Positions 14,701-29,700 of a DNA stretch of 64,000 bases are shown here, piece after piece. Source of the stretch: Acanthochlamys bracteata (taxonomy: Eukaryota; Streptophyta; Magnoliopsida; Pandanales; Velloziaceae); contig CM034131.1 of the NCBI GenBank assembly GCA_019914995.1, positions 2,170,001 to 2,234,000 of the forward strand, read 5' to 3'. A program made the position numbers and the translations under genes. Every line of letters starts with the position of its first letter. The stretch's first letter is position 1. The notes below the pieces were generated by a model that was given only the letters and a program-made list of their open reading frames with translations, was not told the DNA's origin and did not search any database.

Positions 14701-17700
14701 TTGAAACATAACCAGGAGGAGGAATTGGGTACCAAAAGTATGCTTCATCAACTCCCTTTCTACTTATATGGGCAACTTTAGTGAACTGAACAGGCTTGGA
14801 AGAGACGGCTAAATCATTACTCTTAAACACCAATCCAAATGCTGGGGGTTCTAGCCTGACATAGAAATCATATAAAACTAGTCATATAATTAGGAATAAT
14901 GGAAAAGGCTTCTATAAAAACAAAGGGGACATATAGAAACAAAGGTCAAACCCTTCAGCAACACAATCTCCAAGCACAGAAAAACCTGGACGTGGCAAAG
15001 GTCGCCATACAGAAATTGGCCTTCGGACATCACAACCTCTGTCCCACCAAATCCTCTCAAAATGTGGAGTTGGCATATATAATGAGCTAGTTCTTGACAG
15101 AGTTCTGAGAATGTCCCAGCCAGAGGAACTGCTACTTTGATCACTGCTTGGTGGGCTTTCCTCCTCCTTGTCTGTGGTGGAATTCGATTTGTCATTGGTG
15201 GACAATGGTATATGCCAATCAGGATTCCTCAAAAGGATTTGATGTAGATCAAAACTTTGGACTGTTGCAGGGAGATTTACACCAGCATGCACATAAAATG
15301 AATTGGCAACATTATCCGCACGCCAAACGCTATATCCAGATGAAGTGCTACAAACATCAACACATTAAACCAAATGTGATTTCATTAATGTAGGCAGACA
15401 AAATGAAGAAAAGAAAGGCATTCATACCGCCGCCTAAGTTGGACATACAACATGCAGTCAGAAAACTTTGTAGACGCTGCTAGATCAGACCGAAGGCAAT
15501 AGACAATATGATTTGGAGGTGGGTCCACTTCTAGATTAACTACGCAGCCAATAGCTACATAACCTGGTGGAGGAATTGGCATCCATATTGAGCAGTCATT
15601 TTCAACATCAGTTTGTCTTCCCCCTTCAATTTCTTGGAAATCAGAAAACATCCCAACAAGCTTGAAACCAAGAGGTTTTCTGACACGACCATAGGTGTTG
15701 CTCACAGCTATTACAGCTTGAGAAGGAGGGACCGCTCTGCAAAGAATTTTAAAAATACATATGAACCAATTAAAGGGAACCAAAAGAAGTCCTATCAATA
15801 CAAATGTAAAGATGCCTCTTCTATTCATTTTGACTAGTGGCAGTTCTACGACATTGCATCTTCCAACAGGTGGATTCACAAGTATTCTACTCATGTCTCC
15901 AGACCGCCATAAACAAGCCTCCGTCATCTTATCCTCAATTGGTACCACCTGCTTTCGTCTCAATTATAACTGCATCTAGTAATACATTTACACTTTCTGA
16001 ACATCCATCACAGCATCTTCCTGTCTAACACACTCATTCAATAATGCAACACGAACAACCAGGAAATTTTATCTATCTGGCCATCCATCAATGCATTCGA
16101 AACAGCAAATGAGTAATCATAGAATTTGAACACCTAGCCAAGCCATATTTGCTTCAGAATTTGAACACTTTCCCACCTACACTAGAACAAACAAAACTAC
16201 TCCACATGAAAAAAGAGTAAAAGGAATCAAGACTAATTCCTACTACCGCAGATGTCTTGATTCAAAAATGACATTTACAAGACACCCTATATGATGCATT
16301 GTAGCTTTTTACCTAAATCTGATCTATTAATAGCAGGATCTATCTCCACCTACATCATGAGTTAAAACTATGAACCGATTACTACTAGAACTACCTCCCA
16401 TGTTAACCTTGAATACATGGACAAGGGGGGGAATGCACAAACTATCCAATCTTCCTCTCCATGCCATGCAAAAAGAATACCTACTATTCAACAGGATAGC
16501 AACAGAATAGAGGGCCTAAGCTCCACAATCTACTTGCAATTGTGTTGCCTGCCACACACCACCACTACCCAAAAACAGGAAAAAAGAGCTGCAATTCAAG
16601 TTAATACCATATCCGCAAATGGAAAACATGAAAAACAATCAAATTACAATCTTTTGATAATCAATAATTAGGATATATTTGGCCAATTCTCATTTAAAAT
16701 TATTAACTGAACACGGCATCCTTCATGCTCTTCAAATGCAGAGTTTGATGGAACCGGAAAGATGAAATAGGCACACGAGTATCTTCTAACTAGAAGTACC
16801 TTGAAGTCACACAATCACCTAATATAGCATAATTGGGAGGCGCTTGAGGTCTCCAAAATGTCAGGTTATAACCAGGAAGATCCCCTGCAAAAGCCAAAAA
16901 TTCAGACAATAATGCAGCAAAATGACATCAAGAGAGAAAATATGATATTGCACAGTGTATAATCACAAACAACATAGAAAACTTGAAAGCTGTAGTGCTG
17001 AACTTGCATCATAACAAAATATGATCAGACAGGACCTTTCTTAGACACCCATAATTTCTCAAAGTTTGTGCATGAAGCCAGTGGATTTGCATTGCCAAAC
17101 TGTAGTGCTGAACTTGCTTGATTTTGTAATTGAAGTAAAAGGGAACAAACACCCATAGACAGGTGAAGGCAAATATCACTACAAACTACTGAGATATTGG
17201 TCCTATCTTTGACAGATGTATATCCTCCTGAAAACTCCATTGGCTCAAGAATAACTAGTCCAGAACCAGCTTCAATTGTTAGATCTTTCACAACAGATCG
17301 AACCCAAGTGTCATTATCTTTTGTTGCATACCTGTTCAAAAACCATTTGCTATTAAGGCACATGGATCCAATACAATAGATACCTGAAATAATCATTAGA
17401 GCAGCTTCAGCACAAATTAACACAGCACCCACATGAAACTAAAGTCCATCTTTGCACGTAGAAGTTTCTCAATTTGAAGGGACTCATCAATGGATATCTT
17501 CGAGCTATCATAAAACGTCAACTCAGGAGATACCACCTACAGATGAATTGAACAGAGCTATTATTAGTGCAAACAATTGCCAAGCAGCTATCACTTTCTG
17601 GACTTGAAATAATAAGTTCAAGGCCTCAGTATGCTTCAAGAGATCATTCGACATCAGCACAAATTTGTACTCCATATTACAAAAGGCATGAGTAAAGATT

Positions 17701-20700
17701 GATAATATTCAATACATAATTTAAACTCCTCTTATCTTGAAGGAAGTCAGAAAATTCCATAGCTAAGAGTTCAATCCTTCAAAGTGATGATTACGAAAGG
17801 AAAATTATGTGGTAAAAAATTTACACCTCTTGATTATCGGAGAGCTTCAGGTCATGGACATACCTTTATACAAAAATTGGGAGCCCCAATTTTCTAATTA
17901 GCCTCATCAATCTTCAAATGCAGAGAAATCAACCATCGGGCAAATAAACAGGAACCCAATGAAATAAAGACTATGAGATATTGCAATTCCGGTCCTAAAT
18001 CATATAGACAAGCATACATACAAACTAACAAGCATATGAAAAACATGCAAGGTTCTCTGTTCTGAAAGAATCTCATTCGGATGAGCCTGGGATAAACTAA
18101 CATTAGGCTCCATTACTAATTGGGCCTGGATTGGGTTGGCACAGAACAGGAGCACAAAGCTAAATGAATCAACAATATACTAAGCTAAGGTGCTCTTAAA
18201 GCAGTGGTACATATTTTTAAGCATAATCAAGATCGGTGAATAAATCTTTCCAAGTCGCCCTGAATCCCACTATGCGACTTACCTCTTTATGATCCACCAA
18301 TCACCTCCCGATAACCATCAGGAGAGATGTATCTCATCCTGCTCAAATGTTACACAAACGAGGTGGAAACAACTAGAGGAACTCATGCTGGGACACATGA
18401 TATTACCATTAGTCAAATATCAGAATGGTTCATCTAATGTACAAAGCACCTGGTAGCTGTATAATTTTCCAATACGAGCCCTTAACTGCATTTGACCTGG
18501 TGGACTTAAACAACCATAACCACAGTTGGTGGAGTTACGGACAAAAGATCCTAGAAATGATGAATGATCATGGGTTTTGTTTCACGTATGCTATAAAACT
18601 TAAGCAAGACTTGAGGGTGACTTCCACATTATAAATCATGCTCCATTTCTGCTAAATATTATTGTTCTGCCCTCAAGCAGAACCCTCATGCAGGATCAAA
18701 CAGCAGTTTGAAACCTTATCAGGGCATCTTACAATCAACTCTATTTTTACTTGGCCTCCCAAGTTCAAAATGATGTTTTTCTTTCCTTAAGATTTTCACA
18801 ATTAAATTTCACTTACATCTTAATTTATAATTTGTGTAGAAATTTATCAGCTTATCATCCGATCGCACTTGTGTGTATAATAGCGCTACTCTCAGCATAG
18901 AAGGCACTTATGGTGTCAACTTGCCCCAAACCAATAAACAGAAACCTTTTAAATAATTCAGTTTCAGAGAATCCAGAAATGTCATAGTTGGGAGTGACTC
19001 AAAACCTTTTTTGTGTGTTTCAATGTGCTAAGCCCACAAACATTCCCTCACCGTGTCACATCCTTCATAGCTCTATAAGAGAATAATTAAAGCATCCATA
19101 TAAAAGGAAATCAAGCAGAAAGTATAAAGGAGGAAACTCAAAACACATAAGCAACCTGAAAATGTTTACATGAAGCTGCAACCTAAGGAGATAGAATTGA
19201 CAGCTAATAGATAACATTCAAAACCTTATTGATGACTTATGAAGGCACGGATATGGAAAATGTACCCTTTTTTTTTGTAATTTGTTTCAGTATAGAGTTC
19301 CCAGGACATTAATTTTGTACCTGAGCTTCAAATGTGAAACTTTGCTCTTGGGTTGCTGTCCCCAGAGGACACACATAACTTTCATGAGCTCTCCTCTTGT
19401 GTGCTAAGTGTTCCAAACCATCTTTCACCAAATCAGAGACAGGACCATCTAACAATGAAATTTCAACACCATCTTCTTCAGAGATTGTGTAGCTGCTGTC
19501 ATTGTTTAGATATGTGCACTTCTTTAGCAGTGCAGCATTCTAAAAGAAATGGTGACAAAATTAGAAAAGACACAACAGTAGTATATGATAAGATATTTGT
19601 AGCATATAACAAAAGGTTATTTTACATATAACACAACAAAACACAAAACATTCAGAAAATGAAAACAGATATTGAAAAGAAACTTGGTCTAGAGAACCCC
19701 AAGGTTTTAAGTGATGAGCCAAAAGCCAAACAATTTACTAGCACGGCTCCAAGCCATCGCACGGATGGTGCCAACCATTCTACTCGCTTTAATTTGTAGT
19801 TGTTATTCAACTATGCTTATATATACTGCAAGCATCTAGCCATCAAATGAGAAGTATGCTTTTATTGTATACGACTTTCCATCCACAATGGTATAATATC
19901 TTTTTCAAACTTTTATTGATCCTGTAATTTTCAGAACAAGAAACCCCCACAACAAACTGTAAGTAGTTCTACTTTACTTTCAATATATAACGAGAGAATT
20001 AGGAACAAGTAGTTTACTGGTACTTAGGATCTAAAGCTTGCATTTTCTTCTTTTTAAACATAGTGAGCTCACAATTTATTTTGCATAATATTTAAGTTTA
20101 TTAGGATATTCAATTTAATTACCAATTACATTGTTGTAATGTTCAATAATTTAAACTTTGTTCTGTATTTCAACCAATTCATCCACTACTTGAACCAAAA
20201 AACTATTACCTAAATGTTAGACCCTCTTGGATAACTAAAGCAACAAACAAACTGATCACAAACAAAGCCATGCAAAGTTGTAGCAATGGCATAAAGTTTT
20301 ACTCTGAGATCTGTGTTTTTACAGTAGCCATGACTCAAATTGGGTCAGACTACCTTTTTTCAAATCTTGATTAGCACCAGGAAAATACGACGTTGAAAGC
20401 TTTTGCTTAAATCAAAGTATCTCCAAGTAAAACACGAGTACAGACTATTTGAATAAACCTTATAAATGGCCCAGCTGTAAAAAGTATGAACAGCATAAAT
20501 TCGTTTCATTATATAAATGGTATTCAATCAAGATGCACAGTTTGATAGGATCTTTAACTGCTTAAGTGGAGGACGATTAACTTGAATGGACCTTGCAGAT
20601 TGCGATAAACGAGGGCAGGAGATCTACCCAAACAAACAAGTATGGAAATAGAACTCAAAGCAGACTCCTTTCACCTACCATATACAACTAAAGCAGCTAG

Positions 20701-23700
20701 GAATCTTTTCTCATTTGTAATTCCAATGGGACTGATTCAGAGGTGACTTCCAAATTCCTCCTAAGAGCTATTGAAAAGAAAAATGCCATCTAGCTTGGGT
20801 TTAAGGGCACGTCACTACCACAAAAGTGGTATGGGTTTGAAAGCCAGCAATGTCAGTTATCAACAAAAGAGAAGCAAGATAAACTGAAAATTCTAACTAA
20901 ACGTTTCTAAAACTCAAAGAAATGTGGCAACTATAACTCTGTATATGCATTAAAAAAAATTTAATATACACATTCAACATTACCAACCAAAAGAAAATGA
21001 CTCCTAATAAGATAGCATGATTGGCATCCATTTAGTATTGCATAGAGTTAATAGAGAAACTCACCTCAATTTTCACATTCTTGAAGTGTAACGTTTTACC
21101 ACGCCCTATAATGATAATAGCTCCTGAGGATGTTTCGCCTTTACTAGCACTCCCCTCACGTAAAGATATTGTCTTCCCACAGCCATCATATGTAAATTCA
21201 TTTATTCCACAACCATCCACAATCAACTGTCTTCTAGGTGAAAGATGTACAACTTCATCAGTTTGAATGTAAGTAGAAGCTGTAAGCAAAATGTCACTGG
21301 AACATGTAAGCGGGTCATTTTTAGGGTCCATAGCTTCTTCCCTACCAGTCAATGTGCCCAAAGATGGTACAAAGAACTCAACAACTGCAAGAATAAAATC
21401 CAGAACTACAAGAACTCGAGGCTGCTGAACCCGAATCACAGCAGATTGGAAAGATGCTCGCCAACGATAATCCAGTACTAGCATGGTCAAGTAAGACTCA
21501 GATGTACCTTCCAGATCTTGCAGAGAAGTACCCTTTACAAGGTATTCTAATTTTCCATAAGAATAAGTAGCACTGGATCTTTGAGGCTTAGGCGCATCAG
21601 CATAAGAGCCAAGCATCAGACGCATTTCAGGCTTGGTGCTGGAGCGTATGTCAAGAACAGAGAACTTGGGAATAGTAACATAAAGATCTGCTTCCAGCAA
21701 AGAAGTGCTCCGGTATGATACCCAAAGGCCTTCCAACTATAAAAAGGATACCAGCTTAGGCAAAACAGAAACAAACCCAGCACGAAAGGAAAAATATGAT
21801 CAAACACGCATCAAAAGAACTTCAAACAAGTCTTATATACCGCAATTTGAGCCAAAGGAGACTCTTCATCTTGGCTGTTGTAAAGCTCTAGTAAGGCATG
21901 TTGGATCTCCACAGCAATTATCATCGTACGTGAGAGTAGGATTTGACTATTAAGGTTCACAATATCAGCAAGTATGCGCATGGAATCCTTCAGTATAGGC
22001 TTATCATCACGAAAACTTGGCGGGAGGTTTGGGGTTTCTGATAGGTTCATGTATGCACAATTGACAATAACATTGTATTCCTTATCATACATCACCCCAT
22101 GCAAAAGACCAACCTACACCAGAGAAAAATCATAACAATAAGAATACTTTCTCTTAGCAAGAAAATGCACTCAACTGAACACAAGAGAAATGATGGTGTA
22201 TGTGTGCGTAGAGGGAGGGAGAGGGAGAGAGTACATGATCCCATTGTCCAATTCAGTTGAAAATTTGTCGAAATGAATAATTTTATGTTTGGACCTCATT
22301 TTTATTGTAGCACATAGTTTTTAATGTTGGAGTATGCTACACCAGATATTAGAGCCTACTTTATCCGCAATTGAGGAAGGAGGGGCAACGCTATAAACTT
22401 ATCAAATTTAGTGTCTACCATGTTCTTATGCTTTTGTATCACATCTAATGGTTTAGATTTTACATTTCTAGAGTATTCAAATGCAATAATCCAGTAATCC
22501 ACTATGAGTAAAACAGAATGGTATCAATTCACATATCATTACAACTTAAAATCTCATTGTCAAAAGCACTAAAAGGAAAAATCTTGAGTTAAGCAAATCT
22601 TACAGAGTTCCATTACAATCCTATCAGCCTGGTAGTGAGCAGGGAACAAACTATAAGTCTAAACTAGAGGCTGCTCAGAAACAGTTTGTCTCACACAGTT
22701 CATGCAATTTCGGTCAATCTCAAAATGTTATGCATAAAACCTCAATACCTTTATATCAATAGAAAGTGTAGGTACTTTACGAAAGACATCCCTCAAGCTG
22801 CGGCGCACCAAAATATGAAAATCTTGACCGTCACGAATCATTGGCTTGCCAAGAACACCATCAACCCCAACAGCCATGTTAATGCCTCGTATCTGTATAT
22901 TGAAACTAGTAGTAAGAAATCACATTAAACAATGAAGTTGCCTGAGTACAAAACTTAGCAGCTGTGCATACCTCTGCATGAAGAACATCAAGATGTACAG
23001 CTGAAGGATCCTTGTCAGGGCAACCGTACCAACTGAAACTATTCTTAACCTGAAGTTGTCCAAGATCAAGTTGCATGTAACTGCATTACAAAGAATCACC
23101 ATCATAAATACATGAAATAGTGCAAGGATCTGATCAATGTGACTAAGAGATAACAGCCCAACATGGGACCAGGTAGCTAGCAGTTCAAATCTTTCTAAAG
23201 GAAGCCTGAAATTAGGCAAAAGTTGAGAATTTAGAAAATAGGGCAGCATCAGAAGTTCCAGCAAATAAAGGAATTCACATTGTCCTCCCAGAAACCAGAA
23301 CTATGTTTTATAACACATCAAAAGAGTTGAGAAAAACACTTTAAGCTAATAGAAATCACATGTTTATACAGCTGCAAAGCAAAAAATTGAACAGCAGAAA
23401 CATACCAAGAAATAGTATCTAACTGAAAGTATGAATGCCATACATAAGGAACAGAAAAGACCTTGTCAGAAAGGGGGTCACCTACTAACAACTTCACAGT
23501 GAAGAATGTATTAAATATAAAAGCACCCAACTCATTAAAAGTTTCTGCAGCCGAACTATCTGTATCACATTTAAAATTGAGACAAGCCATATTAAAATGT
23601 CATGTAGATACTTCAGCTGCAATTTTCTACAGGGAAATTTAGTTGTTTAAAGGTATTTTACCACAAACTAAGACAAAATAGAAAGGATTCTAAGACACAA

Positions 23701-26700
23701 ATTAGTAGCTCATGTGAAACTTGAGATCTACTAAAGTTTGTTGTCTAGTAAGAGCTCATAAAACTTTAGTTACTGTTGGCTCTTTGGTAGAATAATTCAG
23801 GGTAAAGCAGTTCAATAGCATTTCAAATGGTATACAACTCACCCTGAAACTTGAGATCTACTAATGCTTGTTATCTAGTAAGAGCTCATAAAGCTGTAGG
23901 TCCTGTTTGGTTCTTTAGTAAAATAAATCCGTGGGCATGCTATTCAATATAAAGATCATTAAGAATATGTACGATAGAGTAACCACTAGAATATACTGTA
24001 ACAGTATATTAGTGAAGAGTTTCCTATTACTATAAGTTTACATCAAGGTTCAGCTTTAAGTCTTTACCTATTTGTCTTAATAATAGATGAACTCACTCGA
24101 CATATTCAGGATGAAGTACCATGTGTATGTTATTCACCGATGGCATAGTCTTAGTTGATGAGACAAAAAAACAATTAAACTATAAACTGAAATGTTGGAG
24201 GAGTATTTTAGAATCTAAGGGTCTTAAAATAAGTAGGACTAAAACAGAATACATGCATTGTCACTTTAGTAAACACAATAACGATGATAATGTTGTTGTT
24301 ACTATAAAAGATTATGTTGTGCCACAAAGTAATAGTTTTAAATATTTATGTTCGATTATTCATAAGGAAGAATTGAGAAAATATTATCAATAGAATTAAA
24401 TCAGGAATAATGAAATGGCGAAGTGCTAACGGAATCTTGTGTGATAGAAACATCCTTTTAAAACTAAAAAGTCAGTTTTATAGAACAATCATTCAGCCTG
24501 CAATGTTATACGGTAGTGAATGATGTGCTGTTAAAGATCAAGATGCTCATAAATAAATGTAATAAAAATAAAAATGTTAAAGTAGGTGTGCGGGTGTACT
24601 CGAATAGACAAAATACAAAATGAAATTTACGCCAACAAGCAGCCGTTGCGCCGATTGAGAACAACAAAAGGTAGACTTAGATGGTTCGGATGTCTTGCAC
24701 AGACCTAAAGTTATTGCAGTGTATAAGATTAATGCAATTCCTTTTCAACACTTAAGGAGAAAAAGAGGTAGACCAAAATTAACTTAGCCTAGGACAGTGG
24801 CAAAGAATTTAGAGGAATTGGACTTTTTGCTAGATCTAGTTTTTAATCAAACGAAATAGAGAAGACGGATTCATGTAGCTGCCACGCATGTGAATAAAGG
24901 CTTAATTTGTTATTGTTGGTCATGCAATTCAATAGTGTTTCAAATGGTGTATAATGGATATGAGTGTTTGTAATAGCAATGGTGTTCGAGTGGAGTCATG
25001 ATTTTAGAAGACCACTGTAGAATTAATATAATTAGTAGAAAGCAGGCATGTAACTTTAAACTAGTCATCATTTATTCTCAAAACTGTAGTAATGGAGAGT
25101 CCAATTGAAAAACCAACCCCTTCACCTGTATTCACACTTGTGTCTGGAAATGAAAATGATTTATAATGGTACTTAAACATATTGCATAGTACAAGAACAT
25201 TAGACAATGAACAAAATGAAATATCGTGAAATCAATGACAAGACAGAGTCTTGATGCACAAAAAGACCATTGATGCACAACAAAGGAAAAAGATTTGTGA
25301 TAAAGATGCCATTCCAACTAGGACTGCTGCAGGGACTAACAAGGAGAAAACATTTGGGACTTCCAGTCTAGGTCTTTGCCATGTAAACATCCCAGTTTGC
25401 AAAGTTAAAACTTAAAATGTTGCACCTCATAAAAAAGGGTATAGCAAAGAAAATTATCAAGAACACAGCATGAATGCATACCAGTCGGAAAAGTATGGGT
25501 AAACTTCAATATACCTAGTATGTTGCATTTAGATTTTTTTTTTTTTCTGTGCGAATACAGGAGGCACACATGATCTCATCATGCATGCCCATATCACCAA
25601 AACATTATTCCATGGCATTATCCTCGATCATTCAAACGGGCTTCAACACCAGCTTTTAGCAATTTTCTAGAAGGAGGTTATCATGACAAGCTACATACGA
25701 GTGTGTGATCGTGACAAATTAGACCGAAAGCTTTCCCTCTACACAGGACTACATATCGTTCATATAGACTGAAAGCTCTCCCATCTTATGCGCATCATTA
25801 GCATATGTCAAAATATTAATCATCACTAGTAAAACTGGAAAATAATCTCACATATTATTTTAAATAAAGAACTCAACACTTTTCATAATCCAAAAAGCCC
25901 AAGAAACATTCACATTATAACCCAATTACGACCAAGAGCAACTTTCTATTTGCAATAGTAACTAGCACAGACAAATATTTATGAAACATAGCCCTAGTCT
26001 CCAATATTAGTAGAGTCATAGACTGATAACTGCCTTAATAATCCAAGAATTTAAGTTTTGTTTAGATAAAGAACTTCCAATTTCATGGAACATTTAGATA
26101 AATGCACTTCCAAATCCCATAATATGCAAAAACCCTTGACTTCAAGCTCCTTGTTTGTAGCGCAAAACATCAACAAGGAACTTTAGAAGTATGACTTGAG
26201 AGATTTCAGAAGTAAGTTTCAAATGATATCAACTCCATTAATTTAAAAGTTGCTTTTGAACAGTTACTCTATTACAAAAGATACTTTGCAAGAGTAATTT
26301 TGACAAAAGTACTTTCCGACGTAAGTCTAAAAAAGTGTTTTGGAAATAGACTTGAAATAGAAATGTTTTTAGTGATGCATGTTTAGGAAATATACTTTTC
26401 AAGAGGCAGTTTTAGAAAAAGTGCTACTGAGAAACAAATATGAAGATAGCGATTTTTTATGAAAGAACTTTACAAATAATTTTGGAGAATGGTTTTGTAA
26501 GAAATGCTTTTTCATGAGTAGTTTAAAAGATGATTCCTCAAATAACTTTTGTAAATGAAATGTCTTGGCGTATTGAAATCCTACTCTAGAATAACCTATC
26601 CAAAGCAAGCCCTTAAGAACAATATGCTCTTGCAAAAGAATAAAACAACACTTTCTAACCTATTCAAACTAATGGATTCAATCAATAAATCCATGATTTT

Positions 26701-29700
26701 TATATAAAATAAGGAACAAAAAGCATTCCAAATAGAAATCTGCATGGCAAAATAGCAACCGTAGGATGATATGCTAATAATAGAAAATAAAAAAATTATC
26801 AATCTCATTTCCTAGACACTACTAAAAGGTGATGCTAGAACAGATATACCAAAGATATATACTCACTCCTTGCTCATTGAGTCCATTGGGACAATAATGA
26901 TTGGAGTATCTAAAGAAAGATCCAGCTTTACTGCAGCTGCCCCATCAATCTCGTATTTCTGAATAAACCATTCAAGTCCTCCAACTTTATCAACAAGTTT
27001 GATTGCTTCTTCAGTGTGAGGAGATGTAAGTTCCATGAAATAAGAAGTAATCTACACCAAAAGGTATAATGAATATTAGACATTGAAAGGTTTTCCTACG
27101 AAGGCAAAAACCAATCACAAAAATCTTATAGCAGTGTATATAGAAGTGTGTATCAAATGTTTAGGATTGATACTAAGCAAGCAACTAATAATTACCTCTT
27201 GAACAAACCGGTAGAGGAAAACAATACGGACAGCAGAGAGTCTACCGCACAAACTATAGTCAAATCCTTGATAATCATCATCATCAACGCTATAGGATTG
27301 AAAAATGAACTGCAAAAGTCAAAAGATATAGAAACATACGATTAGATGTGAAAATTACACATTTAAAGACAATATTAACCAAAGCTGTCAAAAGAAAACA
27401 ACATGAGAGATACAAGTCAATTCAAAACTCTCCCAAAAACCATTAATACGACAAAAGTTCCCGAAGCAAGATTATAGCAATAATAAATATAATAGTAGCA
27501 CTAGAAATTTTTGGATACAAGACATCAAAAGCAACACTCTCCAAAGCAACATCCTCTATTTGGATGCTCTGTTTGTTGACTTATAGGGGCTTACTTGCAC
27601 TTTTCGTCTCTGTGGTTTCAACAATAGTACAGTTTCGTGCCCTAAGTTTAACTTGCCGCATTCTAGTTTACAAGATTTCTGCTTTCTATCAAAAAAGTGA
27701 GTGGCATCTATTATTTTAACAAATGGTGCTAATTGAATGCCAAAGTGGTCACTGAGTACTAGGTGAAACCTCAAAACATAACATGCATCAAATTGATTTT
27801 GGGGCCTAAATTGTAAATACAGGTATTATTATATGAACTTTTTTTATGTGAACTCTATGGTTTATTATATTTACAGTTTAGATTTAGAAAACATTCCAGC
27901 ATGGCTACTAATGCAAGGGCAACAGCAACGTTGGCATTGCCAAAAAGCATTTGCAAGAAAATTAGACAATAAAGACCTCTTCTATACAAAGTAGAAACCT
28001 CAAGGACAAAATACACCAAAATAGATCTTATGGACCAAACATCGATTCTGTGAAATCACAGGGATGACAGCGCAATTTTAGCTACTTATAAAGTAAAATA
28101 CAGGAAATTTGATCCATAAGGTTATTTTTATAAGATGAAGATTGAAACTTATGAAATAATCTTATTTGGAAGCTCTTCGGAGCAGGCTCTGCGATGACTT
28201 TGCCCCTATCTCCTAATAAATTCTAAAACTCTTTCCTTCCATTATTTGCAGCAAATGTCAAGAACGAAGACACAATAATGTTTGTTTTGGTAATTACAAT
28301 ATCAAGAAAGTTTCTTCAAGTGGTTGACAAACGCTATAATGCTTTAGAGGCTCCCACACTGAAATCACTTCATGAAGCAACCCATCCAAAGCCATTTGGA
28401 ATATGACAAAAATATGATTTGAATCAAAGTTCTTTTCAATTCAATTGAAAATTATTATTCCAGATAAAATTTGGTAAGAGAAGTACCAAGAACGCGATTG
28501 TTTAGGTCAAGTATCATTTACTTATAACATTTATATATAGATATACTTTATTAGTATATAAGTTTTACACAGATGAATTTTCTTAATTTTGATAAACTCA
28601 TATAGTCTAGAATACTATATAGTAACCATTTAATAGACATAAGAATAATTGCCACTATCGAATAAATGAGTCATTCTTCTTGAAATTCATCAATGTGGGT
28701 CAAACAATATTGGGTGGGTAATGTGGAATATAAAATGACAAACATGTATAATTCCAAGTATTGCACTTTCAGAATATAAAACATGTGTTCTACTTTTCCT
28801 CAAATCGAGCGGAACAAAATATAGAACTGGAAGAAGATAGGACGACTATGCTGATTTGTACCTGTACGTGTATAATTCACAAACTGATTAACTATGCTCC
28901 ACAATTCATCTTCTTACTCGACAATACTTTGGTGAAATACATTCACATACTTGTGATACATTATCTAGTGCTGCATGGCTCAAAAAAGGTGTTGACCTAA
29001 TATTTTAAAGCATGGTACAAGCTACTTGCCTACATTCACATGATGTAGTAATGCAAGACCATGCCATGTCATACTTGACAAAATGGATAAAGTTGAGTTT
29101 TATTAGACCTGTTTGATATGTTTGTACCTATACTATCATCTCTAACATCTAGAAGTTTTGTGAAGCCTAAGATTCAGGAGTAAAGAAAAAAGGGTTATAA
29201 TATGGGACAGTTCAATAGTTCAACATAACACATTTAGCATCTGGAATATAGACTGCTATAAATATGATCATATTTGCAACAAATACTACCATACACTAGA
29301 GCCGACAGTAAAATCTAGTTGATCCTTACAGTTAAATAATTGAACAAAACGCATTTAACATCTGAAATATAGAGGGTTGAAAGATATGAACATATTTACA
29401 ACATATACTACCGTACAACCAGAACCGCAAGTAATTTCTAGTAATTTAATCCTAATGCTACAAAAGTGTGACATACTAAGAGAGCAATGGGAAGGTCTAG
29501 GAGTCAAGGAACTGCAATGCAGACGGGCCTCCCAGCTTGAATCATAACTATAAGATCTAATTTTAGAACTCTCAAACTTGCCTAAATTCTCAGCATTAAG
29601 TAAAAAAGAACCAAGCATCTAAACAACAGGAAAGATTCCTCCACAAAACAAAAAGAAACTAACTATATATCTGTGAACCAAAAAGCTACTCTTCAATGAC

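Larger units (their letters stand above)
23081..26866 (-). other. VPS13 intron 30, the largest intron (3.8 kb)
   Basis: Between exon 30, which ends SK plus GA of a split codon, and exon 31, which begins with the T completing Asp, this intron holds the tandem duplication, the RTE copy and the degenerate repeat field described separately. The donor is GTGAGTAT and the acceptor AATGCAG. About 25,534-25,546 is a run of T followed by low-copy sequence, which might be the poly(A) end of a minus-strand retroposon, but I cannot name one. Confidence 0.7.

Noticed and set aside
24121-24393. 90-codon ORF as a possible host gene
   Set aside because: It is the palm part of a truncated RTE reverse transcriptase, with FTDG in place of FADD and stops on both sides.
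25534-25800. Poly(T) run as the end of a SINE or processed pseudogene on the minus strand
   Set aside because: I could not find promoter boxes, a recognisable gene copy or flanking target duplications.
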